A DNA stretch of 64,000 nucleotides from Staphylococcus marylandisciuri. Its GTDB lineage: Bacteria; Bacillota; Bacilli; Staphylococcales; Staphylococcaceae. Below the pieces are notes generated by a model, which did not search any database, was not told the DNA's origin, and saw nothing but the letters and a program-made list of their open reading frames with translations. Positions 37,347 through 46,787 of the stretch are shown in pieces. Location of the stretch: positions 62,001 to 126,000 of the forward strand of contig NZ_JAOPKZ010000001.1 in NCBI RefSeq assembly GCF_025519785.1, given 5' to 3'. The translations under genes were made by a program, and so were the position numbers. Position 1 is the stretch's first letter. Each line of letters starts with the position of its first letter.

Positions 37347-37784
37347 ATGTTTAAGAAGGCTTTAACTACAACTACTCTTGCATTGGGAATAGGGGCAGCA
37401 GCATTAGGTGTAGATCAGGGCCATGAAGCGCATGCTGCACAAACTCAAAATACTCAGGCAGCGAGCAACCCATATACCGCCGGGCAATGTACATGGTATG
37501 TATACAATAGAGTTGGCGGCCATATTAGTGGCACGTGGGGTAACGCTAATAACTGGGCGACTGCCGCTTCTCAAGCAGGTTATAAAGTTAATCATAAACC
37601 TACTGCAGGTTCGATCTTACAGACCTCTGCTGGTCCATTTGGCCACGTCGCGTATGTTGAAAGTGTAACCAGCAATGGTTCAGTTCATATTTCAGAAATG
37701 AATTACAATGGTGGCCCTTTTGTTCAATCATCTCGTACTATACCAGCAGGTCAAGCAAAGTCTTATAACTACATTCACTTATAA
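37347..37784 (+). CDS. Secreted CHAP-domain peptidoglycan hydrolase (SsaA-like)
   Basis: A 145-residue secreted protein: signal peptide [21 protein letters not shown] with cleavage after HAA near residue 32, a short linker, then one CHAP domain filling the rest. The catalytic cysteine is in [13 protein letters not shown] and the histidine in [19 protein letters not shown] follows. The domain is highly similar to that of ssaA 4 kb upstream, but the Tyr/Asn-rich spacer is missing. ATG 37347 is chosen because ACAGGAGG lies upstream and the signal peptide begins there. Probably a cell-separation or wall-turnover amidase. Confidence 0.93.
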   Translation: MFKKALTTTTLALGIGAAALGVDQGHEAHAAQTQNTQAASNPYTAGQCTWYVYNRVGGHISGTWGNANNWATAASQAGYKVNHKPTAGSILQTSAGPFGHVAYVESVTSNGSVHISEMNYNGGPFVQSSRTIPAGQAKSYNYIHL

Positions 37785-37920
37785 ATCCTTGATCTACGAT
37801 ACGATTTAATGAGGAAGTCACTCGTTTTGATATGTGCAGGATGTAAAATTCATGAAGAGTAGCTATCTGGATTTGAGCTCGTGTAATATTAAAGCTTTAA
37901 ATTTTTAGTGACCCATAAAT

Positions 37921-38063
37921 GAGGTTGAGACATAGATTTTTGAGCTCTAACGGTGTTCCAAAAGCAGGATTGTCGACTGAAACACTTTTGTCTCGACCTC
38001 CAAACAAGGGAGGGAGCGGGACAGAAATCTAATTTGAACAAAAAGATTTCTGTCCCGCTCCCC
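37921..38063. repeat. Modular repeat copy: long stem plus terminator hairpin
   Basis: GAGGTTGAGACA (37921) pairs with TGTCTCGACCTC (37989-38000), then a perfect GGGAGCGGGACAGAAATC...GATTTCTGTCCCGCTCCC hairpin (38012-38063). Lies between the CHAP gene and the SMR pair. Confidence 0.85.
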
Positions 38064-38084
38064 TATTTTTATGAGCTGCGGCAA

Positions 38085-38097
38085 TTGAAGACTTCAA
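38085..38097. promoter_or_regulatory. Palindrome in the SMR promoter region
   Basis: TTGAAGACTTCAA is a perfect odd palindrome, 45 bases before the first SMR start. Overlapping TTCAAC plus TATAAG (16-base spacing) could be the promoter, so the palindrome would block the -35. No guanidine riboswitch structure is seen. Confidence 0.4.
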
Positions 38098-38141
38098 CTA
38101 AATTTGAGAGAATGTATAAGTTGATAAAAAGGAGGAATCTC

Positions 38142-38462
38142 ATGCAGTGGTTGAAAGTAATAGTCGCTGGGCTTGTCGAAGTGTTATGGGTGACAAGTAT
38201 GAACCACGCACATAACATCCCAACTTGGATAGTTACCCTAATACTCATCGCTCTAAGCTTCTTTCTAGTCATCTCAGCGAGCAAACACCTTCCAGTAGGA
38301 ACGACGTACACTATCTTTGTGGGCATGGGCGCTATAGGTACAATTATAGTTGATGTCATATTTAATGGAGCGAGCCTAAGCTTAGTTAAAATAGCCCTGT
38401 TAATCATCCTGATCGTTGGCATCCTCGGCCTTCAAATGACCACTTCAGAGGAGGAATCATAA
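38142..38462 (+). CDS. Small multidrug resistance (SMR) family subunit 1
   Basis: A 106-residue four-helix membrane protein starting MQWLKVIVAGLVEVLWV. The glutamate in helix 1 (about residue 13) is the SMR proton/substrate site; GTTYTIFVGMGAIGTIIVD is the helix 3 signature. ATG 38142 has AAGGAGG eight bases upstream; a longer open frame upstream runs through the repeat hairpin and is not coding. The last base of its stop is the first base of the next start, so the two are co-translated and probably form a heterodimer (YkkCD style). Confidence 0.92.
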   Translation: MQWLKVIVAGLVEVLWVTSMNHAHNIPTWIVTLILIALSFFLVISASKHLPVGTTYTIFVGMGAIGTIIVDVIFNGASLSLVKIALLIILIVGILGLQMTTSEEES

Positions 38463-38776
38463 TGGCTTGGCTATATCTTTTTATCGCCGGTCTATTTGAA
38501 ATTATTGGTGTCATCATCCTAAACGAAATCAATCGCACCGGAAAGAAATCTTTGATTATCATTTTAGGCATAGCCTTCATTTGTAGCTTCACTATCTTAA
38601 AGTTAGCAATGTATGATATACCGATGGGAACTGCTTATGCTATCTGGACAGCTATTGGCACAAGTGGTGGAGCCCTCATTGGCATGCTCGTCTACAATGA
38701 ATCTAAAAGTTTCAAGCGCATATTTTTTATCATTTTAATACTCATTTCAGTAATAGGATTAAAAGTCCTCGGGTAA
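38462..38776 (+). CDS. Small multidrug resistance (SMR) family subunit 2
   Basis: A 104-residue partner of the preceding gene, with the helix-1 glutamate in LYLFIAGLFEIIGVI and GTAYAIWTAIGTSGGALIG in helix 3. Paired SMR proteins insert in opposite orientations to make the antiporter. Such pairs export quaternary amines or guanidinium-like cations; the substrate here is not predictable. Confidence 0.92.
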   Translation: MAWLYLFIAGLFEIIGVIILNEINRTGKKSLIIILGIAFICSFTILKLAMYDIPMGTAYAIWTAIGTSGGALIGMLVYNESKSFKRIFFIILILISVIGLKVLG

Positions 38777-39150
38777 AGAATTATAAAGATAGAAATATTG
38801 TCTGAGACTAGGGCATGATGTATACACTCATAGAAGACTTACAAGCTGCTCTACGTCCAAAGGATTTGCCTGCACTTTTAATCGTGCTAGCCTAAGACCT
38901 TTTTTACAACTCAATCGTCGCGACAGATAGGCCTCATCTGTACAGCAGATAGCGTTGTTGTATCTCCTCAGTCATCGCGCTAACGTGAGGAAATTGCAAA
39001 CTGCTGGTTTTGTTCAACTATAAGAAGATATCGATTATTATCCTCATCTAGTTACTTTAACTTTTATTCTTACTCAGATTCGAGTTCATAGCTCATAGTT
39101 TGTGACACACGACTGTATTCGGTATACTTAACACTAAAGGATGTGAGTTT
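38777..39150. other. Intergenic region, no gene recognised
   Basis: About 370 bases between the SMR pair and the hydroxyacid dehydrogenase. Contains short GC-rich stretches around 38920-39000 that could fold, but no clear terminator or frame. AAAGGATGTGAG before 39151 is the downstream ribosome site. Confidence 0.4.
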
Positions 39151-40110
39151 ATGGTAAAAGTATATATTGCAGGAGCTATTCCAGAAGAAGGTTTAAAACT
39201 GTTAAAAGAACAAAATTATAATGTAGACATTTATGATGGTGAAGGTATTATCGACAAAGACACTTTAAAAGAAGGCGTTAAAGATGCTGACGTCTTAATC
39301 AGTTTATTATCTACAAACGTAGACAAAGAAGTTATCGATTCAGCTAACAATTTAAAAATTATAACTAATTATGGCGCTGGCTTTAACAATATTGATATCG
39401 ATTACGCACGTGAGAAAGGGATCGATGTTACCAATACTCCAAAAGCTTCCACCTCAGCAACTGCTGAGCTAACATTTGGTCTTGTCCTAGCTGTAGCGCG
39501 TCGAATCGTTGAAGGAGATGAACTGTGTCGCACTAAGGGATTTGACGGTTGGGCTCCGCTCTTCTTCCGCGGTAGAGAAGTCTCAGGTAAGACAATTGGC
39601 ATCGTTGGTCTAGGTGAAATCGGTGGTGCGGTAGCAAAACGTGCTAAAGCTTTTGATATGAATATTCTTTACACAGGTCCCCACCAGAAGCCGGAGAAAG
39701 AAAGAGAGATAGGTGCTAAATTTGTAGACTTTGATACGCTCGTTCAAAACTCTGACTTCATTACAGTTAACGCAGCTTATAAACCTGAATTACATCATCG
39801 TTTCGATACAGAACAATTCCAACAAATGAAATCTACAAGCTATTTAATTAATGCCTCACGCGGTCCAATAGTCAATGAACAAGCACTTGTCGATGCGTTG
39901 AAAGCTAAAGAAATTGAAGGCGCTGCACTCGATGTATTTGAATTTGAACCTGAGATTAATGATGAATTGAAATCATTAGATAATGTAGTTATCACACCTC
40001 ACATTGGTAATGCTACTTATGAAGCGCGAGACATGATGGCGCGTATAGTTGCAAATGATGCGATTAGTAAAATGAATGGTGAGACACCTAAATTTATAGT
40101 TAACAACTAA
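39151..40110 (+). CDS. D-isomer specific 2-hydroxyacid dehydrogenase
   Basis: A 319-residue NAD(P)-dependent enzyme that reduces 2-oxo acids such as glyoxylate or hydroxypyruvate. The cofactor loop GLGEIGGAVAKRAKAF is at about residues 152-167, catalytic Arg in NASRGPIVNE near residue 235, Glu in EFEPEI, and the catalytic His in ITPHIGNAT near residue 285. This is the complete family set. It stands alone, with a perfect terminator 140 bases downstream. The exact substrate cannot be fixed; glyoxylate/hydroxypyruvate reductase is the usual annotation. Confidence 0.92.
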   Translation: MVKVYIAGAIPEEGLKLLKEQNYNVDIYDGEGIIDKDTLKEGVKDADVLISLLSTNVDKEVIDSANNLKIITNYGAGFNNIDIDYAREKGIDVTNTPKASTSATAELTFGLVLAVARRIVEGDELCRTKGFDGWAPLFFRGREVSGKTIGIVGLGEIGGAVAKRAKAFDMNILYTGPHQKPEKEREIGAKFVDFDTLVQNSDFITVNAAYKPELHHRFDTEQFQQMKSTSYLINASRGPIVNEQALVDALKAKEIEGAALDVFEFEPEINDELKSLDNVVITPHIGNATYEARDMMARIVANDAISKMNGETPKFIVNN

Positions 40111-40250
40111 TGTGTATGACTTCATAATTTCTAGTACTTATTGATACTCGTTATAGTGTGAAAAGCTTGTTGTATAACACACTGCAATATTTTAAGCGCA
40201 CGCAGAGATGAGATTAAGCAGTCCGAAGCATAAAGCTATTGTATAGAAGA

Positions 40251-40294
40251 AGCACTCAGATGAAAGGAATTAAATCATCTGAGTGCTATTTTTT
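40251..40294 (+). terminator. Terminator after the hydroxyacid dehydrogenase gene
   Basis: AGCACTCAGATGA and TCATCTGAGTGCT form a perfect 13-base stem with an 11-base loop, followed by ATTTTTT. A textbook Rho-independent terminator. Confidence 0.93.
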
Positions 40295-40306
40295 GGCTCT
40301 TTGGCA

Positions 40307-40419
40307 AATAGGACTGATTTGAAAACGCGCTTGTATCAAGCTTTTTTCATTTCTAGTCATCCTTGCCGGGGCGGGACTACGAAATCTTTTTATTCAAATT
40401 AGATTTCTGCCCCGCTCCC
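40307..40419. repeat. Modular repeat copy (modules 2 and 3)
   Basis: Contains GACTGATTTGAAAACGCGC and the complementary arm, then CCGGGGCGGGACTACGAAATC paired with GATTTCTGCCCCGC. The first part of module 2 (CGGCAGTAGAT) is lost. Lies between convergent genes. Confidence 0.8.
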
Positions 40420-40487
40420 TATTTTTTCGGGATTTATATCCCTGTGTCATCTCGCCCTTGCTCATTATGCTCTATTGTTAAATGAAC

Positions 40488-41612
40488 CTATTTGGCTTTA
40501 CTCTTATATAAAAATTTAGTTTGTCGTGTACCGTAAGAATTAGGCAAGGCCTTAGCGATCATATTACGTATTCTAATGACTAGTGGATTAGTGTGTTGAG
40601 CAATCTTTCCAATCTTACGTGAACGCTTGATTACTTTAGCTGTGTGCTTCACTCTTATTTGGTTGAACCGCTTCAAGCTCTCATTGAAATCATAATGTCT
40701 TAAACAATTGACTAGAACAATCGCATCTTCCATGGCTTGTCCTGCCCCTTGGCCCATGTTAGGAGTAGTAGCGTGTGCAGCGTCCCCTATAAGGATTGTG
40801 CGTCCATAGACAAATGAATCAAGCGGCTTTAAATCATACATATCATGATGCAGTATGCCCGTTTCACCTTGTTTGTCTAATATTTGACGAACGTCATCTG
40901 GATAATGATTAAACCGAGCTTGTAAATGGGGTTTCCCATATTCGCTCAAAGCCTCATCTTTTTCTTTAGCATTAATTGATATGAACCAATAGGCTTGGTT
41001 ATTAAGTAAAGGTACGATGCCGACACGGCCCTTCGCACCCCAGTATTCACGTGCCACATGTGCCTCTTCTAATTGAACATCTTCGACCATCCCTCTAAAG
41101 ACGGTATAGCCTTGATAGTTAACTTTACACTTAGGGGCTACATTCTCTCGGATCACAGAGTGGATGCCATCTGCTCCTAGACATAAATCAAATGTCTCAG
41201 ATTCTTGACCTTGAAAATGAACTGTCACTTTCATATCGCTATTATCTATTTTAACCACTTTGTGACCAGTATAAATATCTGAATCTGGAACATAGGAGGC
41301 TATAACGTCAATTAAAGATTGGCGCTTTAACGTGAGATTAACACTATTCTTTTTAAGCTCTACGGTTGAAAGTGGCTGTGCTTGATCACTTAAAATTTGC
41401 ATTCGATTAACCACTTGGCCTGCATTTTTAAGTCCTTTGGCTAAATCATGATTACCTAATTTGCTAAGTACGTTATCTCCTATTCCAATGCCGGAACCGA
41501 GCTCTTTAATCTCCGGCTCTTTCTCAAAGACTTTGACTTCATGTCCTTCTTCGCTTAATAGTGCCGCTGCTGTTAAGCCCCCGATACCAGCACCTACTAC
41601 AGCTATTTTCAT
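40488..41612 (-). CDS. FAD-dependent aromatic-ring monooxygenase-like protein
   Basis: A 374-residue PHBH-type flavoprotein. The N-terminal FAD loop is GAGIGGLTAAALLSEEGH, the DG-type motif appears as CLGADGIHSVIRE near residue 150, and the second FAD motif is GRTILIGDAAHATTPNMGQGAGQAMEDA near residue 275. These three mark the UbiH/salicylate hydroxylase class, which hydroxylates aromatic substrates with NAD(P)H and oxygen. The substrate is unknown. ATG 41612 follows GAGGTGG. It stands alone between the repeat block and the glucosaminidase gene. Confidence 0.88.
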   Translation of the reverse strand: MKIAVVGAGIGGLTAAALLSEEGHEVKVFEKEPEIKELGSGIGIGDNVLSKLGNHDLAKGLKNAGQVVNRMQILSDQAQPLSTVELKKNSVNLTLKRQSLIDVIASYVPDSDIYTGHKVVKIDNSDMKVTVHFQGQESETFDLCLGADGIHSVIRENVAPKCKVNYQGYTVFRGMVEDVQLEEAHVAREYWGAKGRVGIVPLLNNQAYWFISINAKEKDEALSEYGKPHLQARFNHYPDDVRQILDKQGETGILHHDMYDLKPLDSFVYGRTILIGDAAHATTPNMGQGAGQAMEDAIVLVNCLRHYDFNESLKRFNQIRVKHTAKVIKRSRKIGKIAQHTNPLVIRIRNMIAKALPNSYGTRQTKFLYKSKAK

Positions 41613-41697
41613 ATTAACACCACCTCAATTCTTAACGCTCGTTTATATTCTATCATAGCCAGCTAGCTCATCCTCATTGGCATTTAGACTAACAGCT

Positions 41698-42477
41698 TTA
41701 TTTTTTATAGTAGTCTTTATCGATATGATCTTTTTTGATACCTAGCTTTTGATAATATCTATCCATATAACGTGCTATATTGTCATCCCAGTTAATATCA
41801 CTGGCATATTGATGAGTGCCAGGTTGTCGGGGATTCCAACGCATCTCATAAAGTGAGAGCTGTTGATTCTCAAAATAATGATGACGTACAAATTCAGCTC
41901 CACCCATTATTGCTTTACGTGGAGAAGTCCAATTATGTTTCTTTGCATAACTATTACCGTGATGTAACGCATTCTCATCAAAGGCGCCAATACCGAAAAA
42001 ATTATAATATCGCTTGTTGCCATCTTTTAACCCATACGCTAATTGTGATTCACCATTCCCCGTTTCAAGTTGTGCATGACTAACGAGGTATAAAGCGTTA
42101 ACTTCATATTTATCTTGCGCATCAAGGAAGGCCTGTCCTTCGCCCTCAAGTATTCCCTTACCCTTTAACAAATGGTTTATTTCCTTTTTAGACAAAGCAA
42201 CTTTTTCCGAAATATCCATATGTTTAAGGTTATGGTGGCGATCATCTACTGCCATGCTGCTTTCTACGTCTCTCTTAGAGGCATGAATGAATCGTCCGTC
42301 CTTTTCTTTCGTATTTAGCATCCCTTTAGCAGTTTGTTTCTCTAACGCTTCACCGAAAGTATGGGTCTTCTGATTGTCGAATAGCGATGTATCAAATATA
42401 AGGAAGAGAGTTCCTAAGATAAGCAATAAGACTATGGTAACAATGAGGACAAACCGTTTTTTTATAAAATCTAACAT
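41698..42477 (-). CDS. sagA: Membrane-anchored GH73 N-acetylglucosaminidase
   Basis: A 259-residue protein with one N-terminal membrane helix (about residues 9-28) and an outside glucosaminidase domain from about residue 95. The catalytic glutamate is in ALYLVSHAQLETGNGESQLA, followed by KRYYNFFGIGAFDENALHHG and the C-terminal WNPRQPGTHQYASDINW, all typical of staphylococcal Atl-type glucosaminidases. Such enzymes cut glycan strands and set their length. Size, anchor and gene context (next to fdhA) recall S. aureus SagA, so the symbol is offered with moderate confidence. It lies 20 bases downstream of a small membrane gene on the same strand. Confidence 0.88.
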   Translation of the reverse strand: MLDFIKKRFVLIVTIVLLLILGTLFLIFDTSLFDNQKTHTFGEALEKQTAKGMLNTKEKDGRFIHASKRDVESSMAVDDRHHNLKHMDISEKVALSKKEINHLLKGKGILEGEGQAFLDAQDKYEVNALYLVSHAQLETGNGESQLAYGLKDGNKRYYNFFGIGAFDENALHHGNSYAKKHNWTSPRKAIMGGAEFVRHHYFENQQLSLYEMRWNPRQPGTHQYASDINWDDNIARYMDRYYQKLGIKKDHIDKDYYKK

Positions 42478-42497
42478 GAATATTGTTCCCCTTTAAC

Positions 42498-42740
42498 CTA
42501 CTTAAGTACGAAATAAGCAATCATCACGGCTACAAGTACTAAGATAAAAGAGATATTAATTGCCCACTTCATTCCCGTACGTTCTCTGAAAAAAACATTA
42601 AACATAACTAAACTGATTGCTAAAGATACTACAAACATGGTGATAGCCATCACTAGCTTTAACATAATGAGTAGTATAATTCCAATGACTAAAAAAACAT
42701 TGGAGACAATAGCCAATATTTTTAATTGTTGTTGTCTAAT
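42498..42740 (-). CDS. Small two/three-helix membrane protein with a probable ATT start
   Basis: The hydrophobic frame (two or three membrane helices with FFRERTGMK between them) opens at a TTG at 42716, but the only good ribosome site, AGGAG at 42750-42754, is 33 bases from it. Reading upstream in frame, an ATT at 42740 lies nine bases from AGGAG and adds a polar N-terminus (RQQQLKILAI) typical of a cytoplasmic end. The nearest upstream stop is at 42747-42749. I therefore place the start at ATT 42740, giving 80 residues; 42716 is the conservative alternative (72). It is followed by the glucosaminidase gene 20 bases on. Function unknown. Confidence 0.6.
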   Translation of the reverse strand: MRQQQLKILAIVSNVFLVIGIILLIMLKLVMAITMFVVSLAISLVMFNVFFRERTGMKWAINISFILVLVAVMIAYFVLK

Positions 42741-42866
42741 TACCTTTCACTCCTACTAAAATTTCTTGAATTCGTTAAAATTGTACCATAAGACTCCTCA
42801 ATAAACGACGGGTAAAGACATTAATCCGTACTGTCTAGCTGCTTCTTTCTATCGCCACGCCTACTT

Positions 42867-42917
42867 GGGAGCGGGACAGAAATCTTTTTATTCAAATGAG
42901 ATGTCTGTCTCGCTCCC
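42867..42917. repeat. Module-3 hairpin of the modular repeat
   Basis: GGGAGCGGGACAGAAATC with a slightly diverged arm (GATGTCTGTCTCGCTCCC). Stands alone without modules 1 and 2, between the small membrane gene and a pseudogene remnant. Confidence 0.8.
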
Positions 42918-43072
42918 TCCCCAGAGCACAGAACCTTTATATCTCAACCTTTCATAACAAATATGTAAATCATTTCTAATATAACTCTAACATCTTCATT
43001 AATCCCCTGTAATATTCTCAAGGAGATATGAAATATAATTTTCATCATCTTATATGTACGACAATAAAAAGT

Positions 43073-43300
43073 GAAGAATTGCGCGGGAACAAATACACGC
43101 CGGCACAGCATGCATTCCTGGGGAATAGTATATCGAATGTAGATGCTTCACTATCTTAGTTATACGAAGCCGTCATCGACTATCCATCATTGCAATATAA
43201 CTTTGAATCATGATATGAAGCACTATCCCTAGGCAAACATGGCTAAACTGCCGGCGTTGTAGATTTAAATCCAGTCAGAGACTTCATCAAACTAAATTGA
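43073..43300 (+). pseudogene. Decayed reading frame with three in-frame stops
   Basis: A 75-codon stretch reads continuously in one frame as protein-like sequence (EELRGNKYTPAQHAFLGNSI..., then LYEAVIDYPSLQYNFES, YEALSLGKHG, TAGVVDLNPVRDF) but is broken by TAG, TGA and TAA. The pieces stay in the same frame and have normal residue balance, so this looks like the tail of a gene inactivated by point mutations. No ribosome site remains. I do not recognise the parent family. Confidence 0.55.
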
Positions 43301-43365
43301 CCTCATCTCATTTATTATCATTTAATTTCGTTTCAGATTATCTCTTATTTAAATAGCAGCATCCT

Positions 43366-43833
43366 TTATTCTCTAGACATACCTTTAAGTAAGTTCAGCA
43401 TATAAGTTAAGCCGCGATTGATCTCATCATCTCTTAAGATTTTCACCAAACCTGTAATCGATGTCTTTTGATTAGGATTAGCAGCATTTGCAACACGTAA
43501 ACCGCTATTCACTTTATTTAATATACGACTTAAGTCATCAACATTCAATTCACCTAGCATGAAGACGAGTGAAGCCATATTAGAAATTAGTCCACTATAC
43601 TGTTCTTTGTTCAATTCAGTAGCAAACTTATTTGCAATAACACCTCTACCTCGCATCATACCGCTCATTGCGTCTAAGACTTTTGCTTCATCTAACGCGC
43701 TCACGAGGTTGATTGCTTTGAGGATGCTCTCTTTGTTATTAGCAATAGCAGTAGTAACTTCTTCTAAGTTATCTTGTTTAATTTGCTCTTCTGATTTTTC
43801 TACACGTCTGATCTTAGTTATTCTCTCAGCCAT
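43366..43833 (-). CDS. DUF1641 protein, formate dehydrogenase partner (YrhD-like)
   Basis: A 155-residue protein, largely helical and charged at its start (ITKIRRVEKSEEQIKQDNLEEV), with the DUF1641 core VSALDEAKVLDAMSGMMRGRG and the later ARNAINRGLTYMLNLLKGM-like end. In Bacillus the equivalent gene (yrhD) always accompanies the NAD-type formate dehydrogenase gene (yrhE). Here its start overlaps the fdhA stop by one base (ATAATG-type junction), so the two proteins are made together. It may be a small subunit or assembly factor; the true role is unknown. Confidence 0.85.
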   Translation of the reverse strand: MAERITKIRRVEKSEEQIKQDNLEEVTTAIANNKESILKAINLVSALDEAKVLDAMSGMMRGRGVIANKFATELNKEQYSGLISNMASLVFMLGELNVDDLSRILNKVNSGLRVANAANPNQKTSITGLVKILRDDEINRGLTYMLNLLKGMSRE

Positions 43834-46787
43834 TATTTATCCACCTGACTTCCTGGGAAGACGTAATCTTCTCGCTTCCACTTATTCTGAACTTGAACAC
43901 TGTACTGAGGTTGACGCTCTTTATTAACACGGAAATTCGTAGGGTTTAAAGGAGACTTTCCTCTTCTCGTCTTAACTTCCATGCGACAACTTGTTCGCTT
44001 GTAAGATGGAGTATCCGTATCTTTATCGACGTCGCTATTCGTCAGCATATTTATCGCACTATTGTCACCATGTACCATAGCGTTGTTATTAAGTGGGATA
44101 TAGATTTCCTTGCCTTTAACACGATCGGTAACATGAACCATCATCGTTGCTTCACCAGTATCAGAGATAAGTTTAACTTCTGCACCTTCGTGTATGCCAC
44201 GATCTTCAGCAAGTTCTGGTGAAATCTCTACGAATGTATGCGGCATCTTGTATTCTAAACCTTTGACGCGGTAAGTCATATTACCTTCGTGGAAATGCTC
44301 AAGTAAACGCCCGTTATTCACATGTAAATCATACTCTTCGCTCTGTTTAAAGAAATTATCAAATGTTAATGGGAAGAATTTTGCTTTTTTATTCTCAAAG
44401 TTAAAGCCATTTAAATATAATATCGGTTCATCCGTACCATCTTCTGCAACTGGCCATTGCAAGCTATTGTAACCTTCCAAACGCTTATAAGAAACACCAG
44501 AGTATAACGGCGTTAAGCGAGCAATTTCATCCATAATTTCCGATGGGTGCGTGTAACCCCAATCATATCCTAGTTCTTTAGCAATACGTTGTATGATCTG
44601 CCAATCTGGTAACGAATCACCCTTAGGTTCTAAACCTTTATATAGGCGTTGAATACGACGTTCTGTATTCGTAAACGTCCCATCTTTTTCAAGTGCTGGA
44701 CTAGCTGGTAAGACCACGTTAGCAAAAGTAGCTGTAAATGTGAAGAACGCATCTTGGACAACTAAGAAATCTACTTTTTCTAAAGCTGCTTGAACAAAGT
44801 TGATATTTGAGTCTACGATACCTGTATCTTCCCCATATAAGTATAGGGCATGAATTTCGTCATTATGAATACCTTCCATCATTTGATGATTATCTCTACC
44901 TGGCTCAGATGGTATTTCAACTCCATATTCACGTTCAAATTTAGCTCGTACGATGTCATCTCCAACACCTTGGTAACCTGGGAATTTATCAGGCATACTT
45001 CCCATATCACTGCAACCTTGAACATTGTTATGTCCACGTAAAGGATATGCGCCAGTACCAGGACGTCTATAATTACCAGTTGCTAACAATAAATTAGAAA
45101 TAGCTGTAGATGTGTCACTACCGATATCTTGTTGCGTAACTCCCATAGCCCAGCAGATAGAAACTGACTCAGCAGCAACAACTTGTTCAGCGAAATCAAT
45201 TAAATCTTCTTTAGGAATGCCTGTTGTTTCTTCAGCAAATTCCATGGTGAATGTTTCTAGAGATTTGTAATACTCATCGAAGTTTTCTACCCATTCATCA
45301 ATAAACGCCTGGTCATGTTTATCGTTGTCGATGATGTATTTAGTTACAGCAGACAACCAAGCTAAATCAGTACCTGGCTTAGGTTGATAGAAGTTGTCAG
45401 CACGTTGTGCCATTTCATGTTTACGGATATCAAATACATTCAATGTATGATTATATAATTTTTGTCCACGTTTAATCTTAGAAGCTATCACAGGATGCGC
45501 TTCAGCAGTATTCGTTCCAATTAGCACCACCATGCTCGCCTTTACTAAATCTGAGATTGAGCCAGAGTCGCCACCGTGTCCCACAGTTCGGAATAAGCCC
45601 TTAGTTGCAGGGGCTTGGCAATAGCGTGAACAATTGTCAATGTTATTCGTACCAATCGCTTGGCGCGCTAACTTCTGCATAAGGTAAGATTCTTCATTCG
45701 TAGCTTTAGAAGAGGAAATAAAGGACAAATGACTCGGTCCTTTCTCATCTTTGATCTTCTTGAAGTTCTCACTGATCACTTTAAGTGCTTCATCCCATTC
45801 TACCTCGACAAATTCATCACCTTTACGGACCAATGGTTTAGTCAGACGCTCTTCTGAATCAGTGTAATCCCATCCAAACTTCCCTTTGACACAAGAGGAC
45901 ACTTGGTTCGCAGGAGATTCATGTTGCGGTTGAACTTTGAGCACTTCTCTTCCTTTCGTCCAAACATCAAACGAACAACCTACCCCACAATATGTACATA
46001 CCGTCTTCGTCTTCTTAATACGTTCCTCACGCATAGCTGCCTCGGAATCTGAAATAGCAAATAATGGACCATATCCCGGCTCTGCTTTCTTAGTTAAATC
46101 AATCATGGCAGCTAATGACCCTGGTTCAAGGTCAGTCATATAACCCGCATTACCTTCCATATTGACTTCCATCATAGCGTTACATGGACAAACGGTTGCA
46201 CATTGACCACAACCTACACAGGAAGAATCATTGATAGATACGTCATTATCCCAAATAACTCGTGGCTCTTTACGCTCCCAATCAATAGTCAAAGTTTCAT
46301 TAACTTGAACATCTTGACATACTTCTACACAGCGCCCACAGAGTATACATTGATTCGGATCATAACGATAAAATGGACCATAATCCTTCTCGTAAGGTTT
46401 TGCTTTATATTCGTATGTTTGGTGTTCAAGCCCCCATTGATCCATCGTGTTGTGAATTTCACAATCGCCATTATTATAGTCACAAACAGTACAGTAGAGC
46501 TGGTGCTTTTCTAAAATTCTATCGAGCGCTTCTTTTTGACTCGACTGAACTCGATCGCTTTGAGTATTGACTACCATAGGTCGATCGACTATAGTACTAC
46601 ACGCTCTCTCGATCTTCCCATCTATTTCAACAGTACACGTATCACATGTTTGGATGGCACCTAAAGACTCGTTATAACAAATCGATGGTACAAACGTGTT
46701 CTGAGATTTAATAAATTCTAATAAGTTAGTTCCAGGTTCTACAAGATAATCTTTGCCATCTAATGTGACAATTAAATGTTCTTGCAT
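43833..46787 (-). CDS. fdhA: Molybdopterin-dependent formate dehydrogenase, catalytic subunit (FdhA)
   Basis: Oxidises formate to CO2 with a molybdenum bis-guanine-dinucleotide cofactor. About 984 residues, matching S. aureus FdhA closely in my memory. Domains in order: 2Fe-2S ferredoxin (about 1-78, [15 protein letters not shown]), His/Cys cluster ([15 protein letters not shown]), a pair of 4Fe-4S motifs ([11 protein letters not shown] and [13 protein letters not shown]), then the catalytic domain starting [13 protein letters not shown]. The Mo ligand region is [14 protein letters not shown] near residue 390, so Cys is the likely ligand, not selenocysteine. Dinucleotide-binding domain at the end. 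Start ATG 46787 has GAGGGG seven bases upstream. FdhD and the Moco genes lie in this window. Confidence 0.96.
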   Translation of the reverse strand: MQEHLIVTLDGKDYLVEPGTNLLEFIKSQNTFVPSICYNESLGAIQTCDTCTVEIDGKIERACSTIVDRPMVVNTQSDRVQSSQKEALDRILEKHQLYCTVCDYNNGDCEIHNTMDQWGLEHQTYEYKAKPYEKDYGPFYRYDPNQCILCGRCVEVCQDVQVNETLTIDWERKEPRVIWDNDVSINDSSCVGCGQCATVCPCNAMMEVNMEGNAGYMTDLEPGSLAAMIDLTKKAEPGYGPLFAISDSEAAMREERIKKTKTVCTYCGVGCSFDVWTKGREVLKVQPQHESPANQVSSCVKGKFGWDYTDSEERLTKPLVRKGDEFVEVEWDEALKVISENFKKIKDEKGPSHLSFISSSKATNEESYLMQKLARQAIGTNNIDNCSRYCQAPATKGLFRTVGHGGDSGSISDLVKASMVVLIGTNTAEAHPVIASKIKRGQKLYNHTLNVFDIRKHEMAQRADNFYQPKPGTDLAWLSAVTKYIIDNDKHDQAFIDEWVENFDEYYKSLETFTMEFAEETTGIPKEDLIDFAEQVVAAESVSICWAMGVTQQDIGSDTSTAISNLLLATGNYRRPGTGAYPLRGHNNVQGCSDMGSMPDKFPGYQGVGDDIVRAKFEREYGVEIPSEPGRDNHQMMEGIHNDEIHALYLYGEDTGIVDSNINFVQAALEKVDFLVVQDAFFTFTATFANVVLPASPALEKDGTFTNTERRIQRLYKGLEPKGDSLPDWQIIQRIAKELGYDWGYTHPSEIMDEIARLTPLYSGVSYKRLEGYNSLQWPVAEDGTDEPILYLNGFNFENKKAKFFPLTFDNFFKQSEEYDLHVNNGRLLEHFHEGNMTYRVKGLEYKMPHTFVEISPELAEDRGIHEGAEVKLISDTGEATMMVHVTDRVKGKEIYIPLNNNAMVHGDNSAINMLTNSDVDKDTDTPSYKRTSCRMEVKTRRGKSPLNPTNFRVNKERQPQYSVQVQNKWKREDYVFPGSQVDK

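Noticed and set aside
37953..38141. N-terminal extension of the first SMR gene
   Set aside because: The extended frame runs through a repeat hairpin; the ATG at 38142 has a strong ribosome site and yields a normal-length SMR protein.
38012..38141. Guanidine (ykkC) riboswitch upstream of the SMR pair
   Set aside because: The leader is only about 80 bases after the repeat hairpin and lacks the conserved ykkC motifs.
38777..39150. Possible structured RNA before the hydroxyacid dehydrogenase
   Set aside because: Short stems only, no promoter-terminator pair and no match to a riboswitch class I know.
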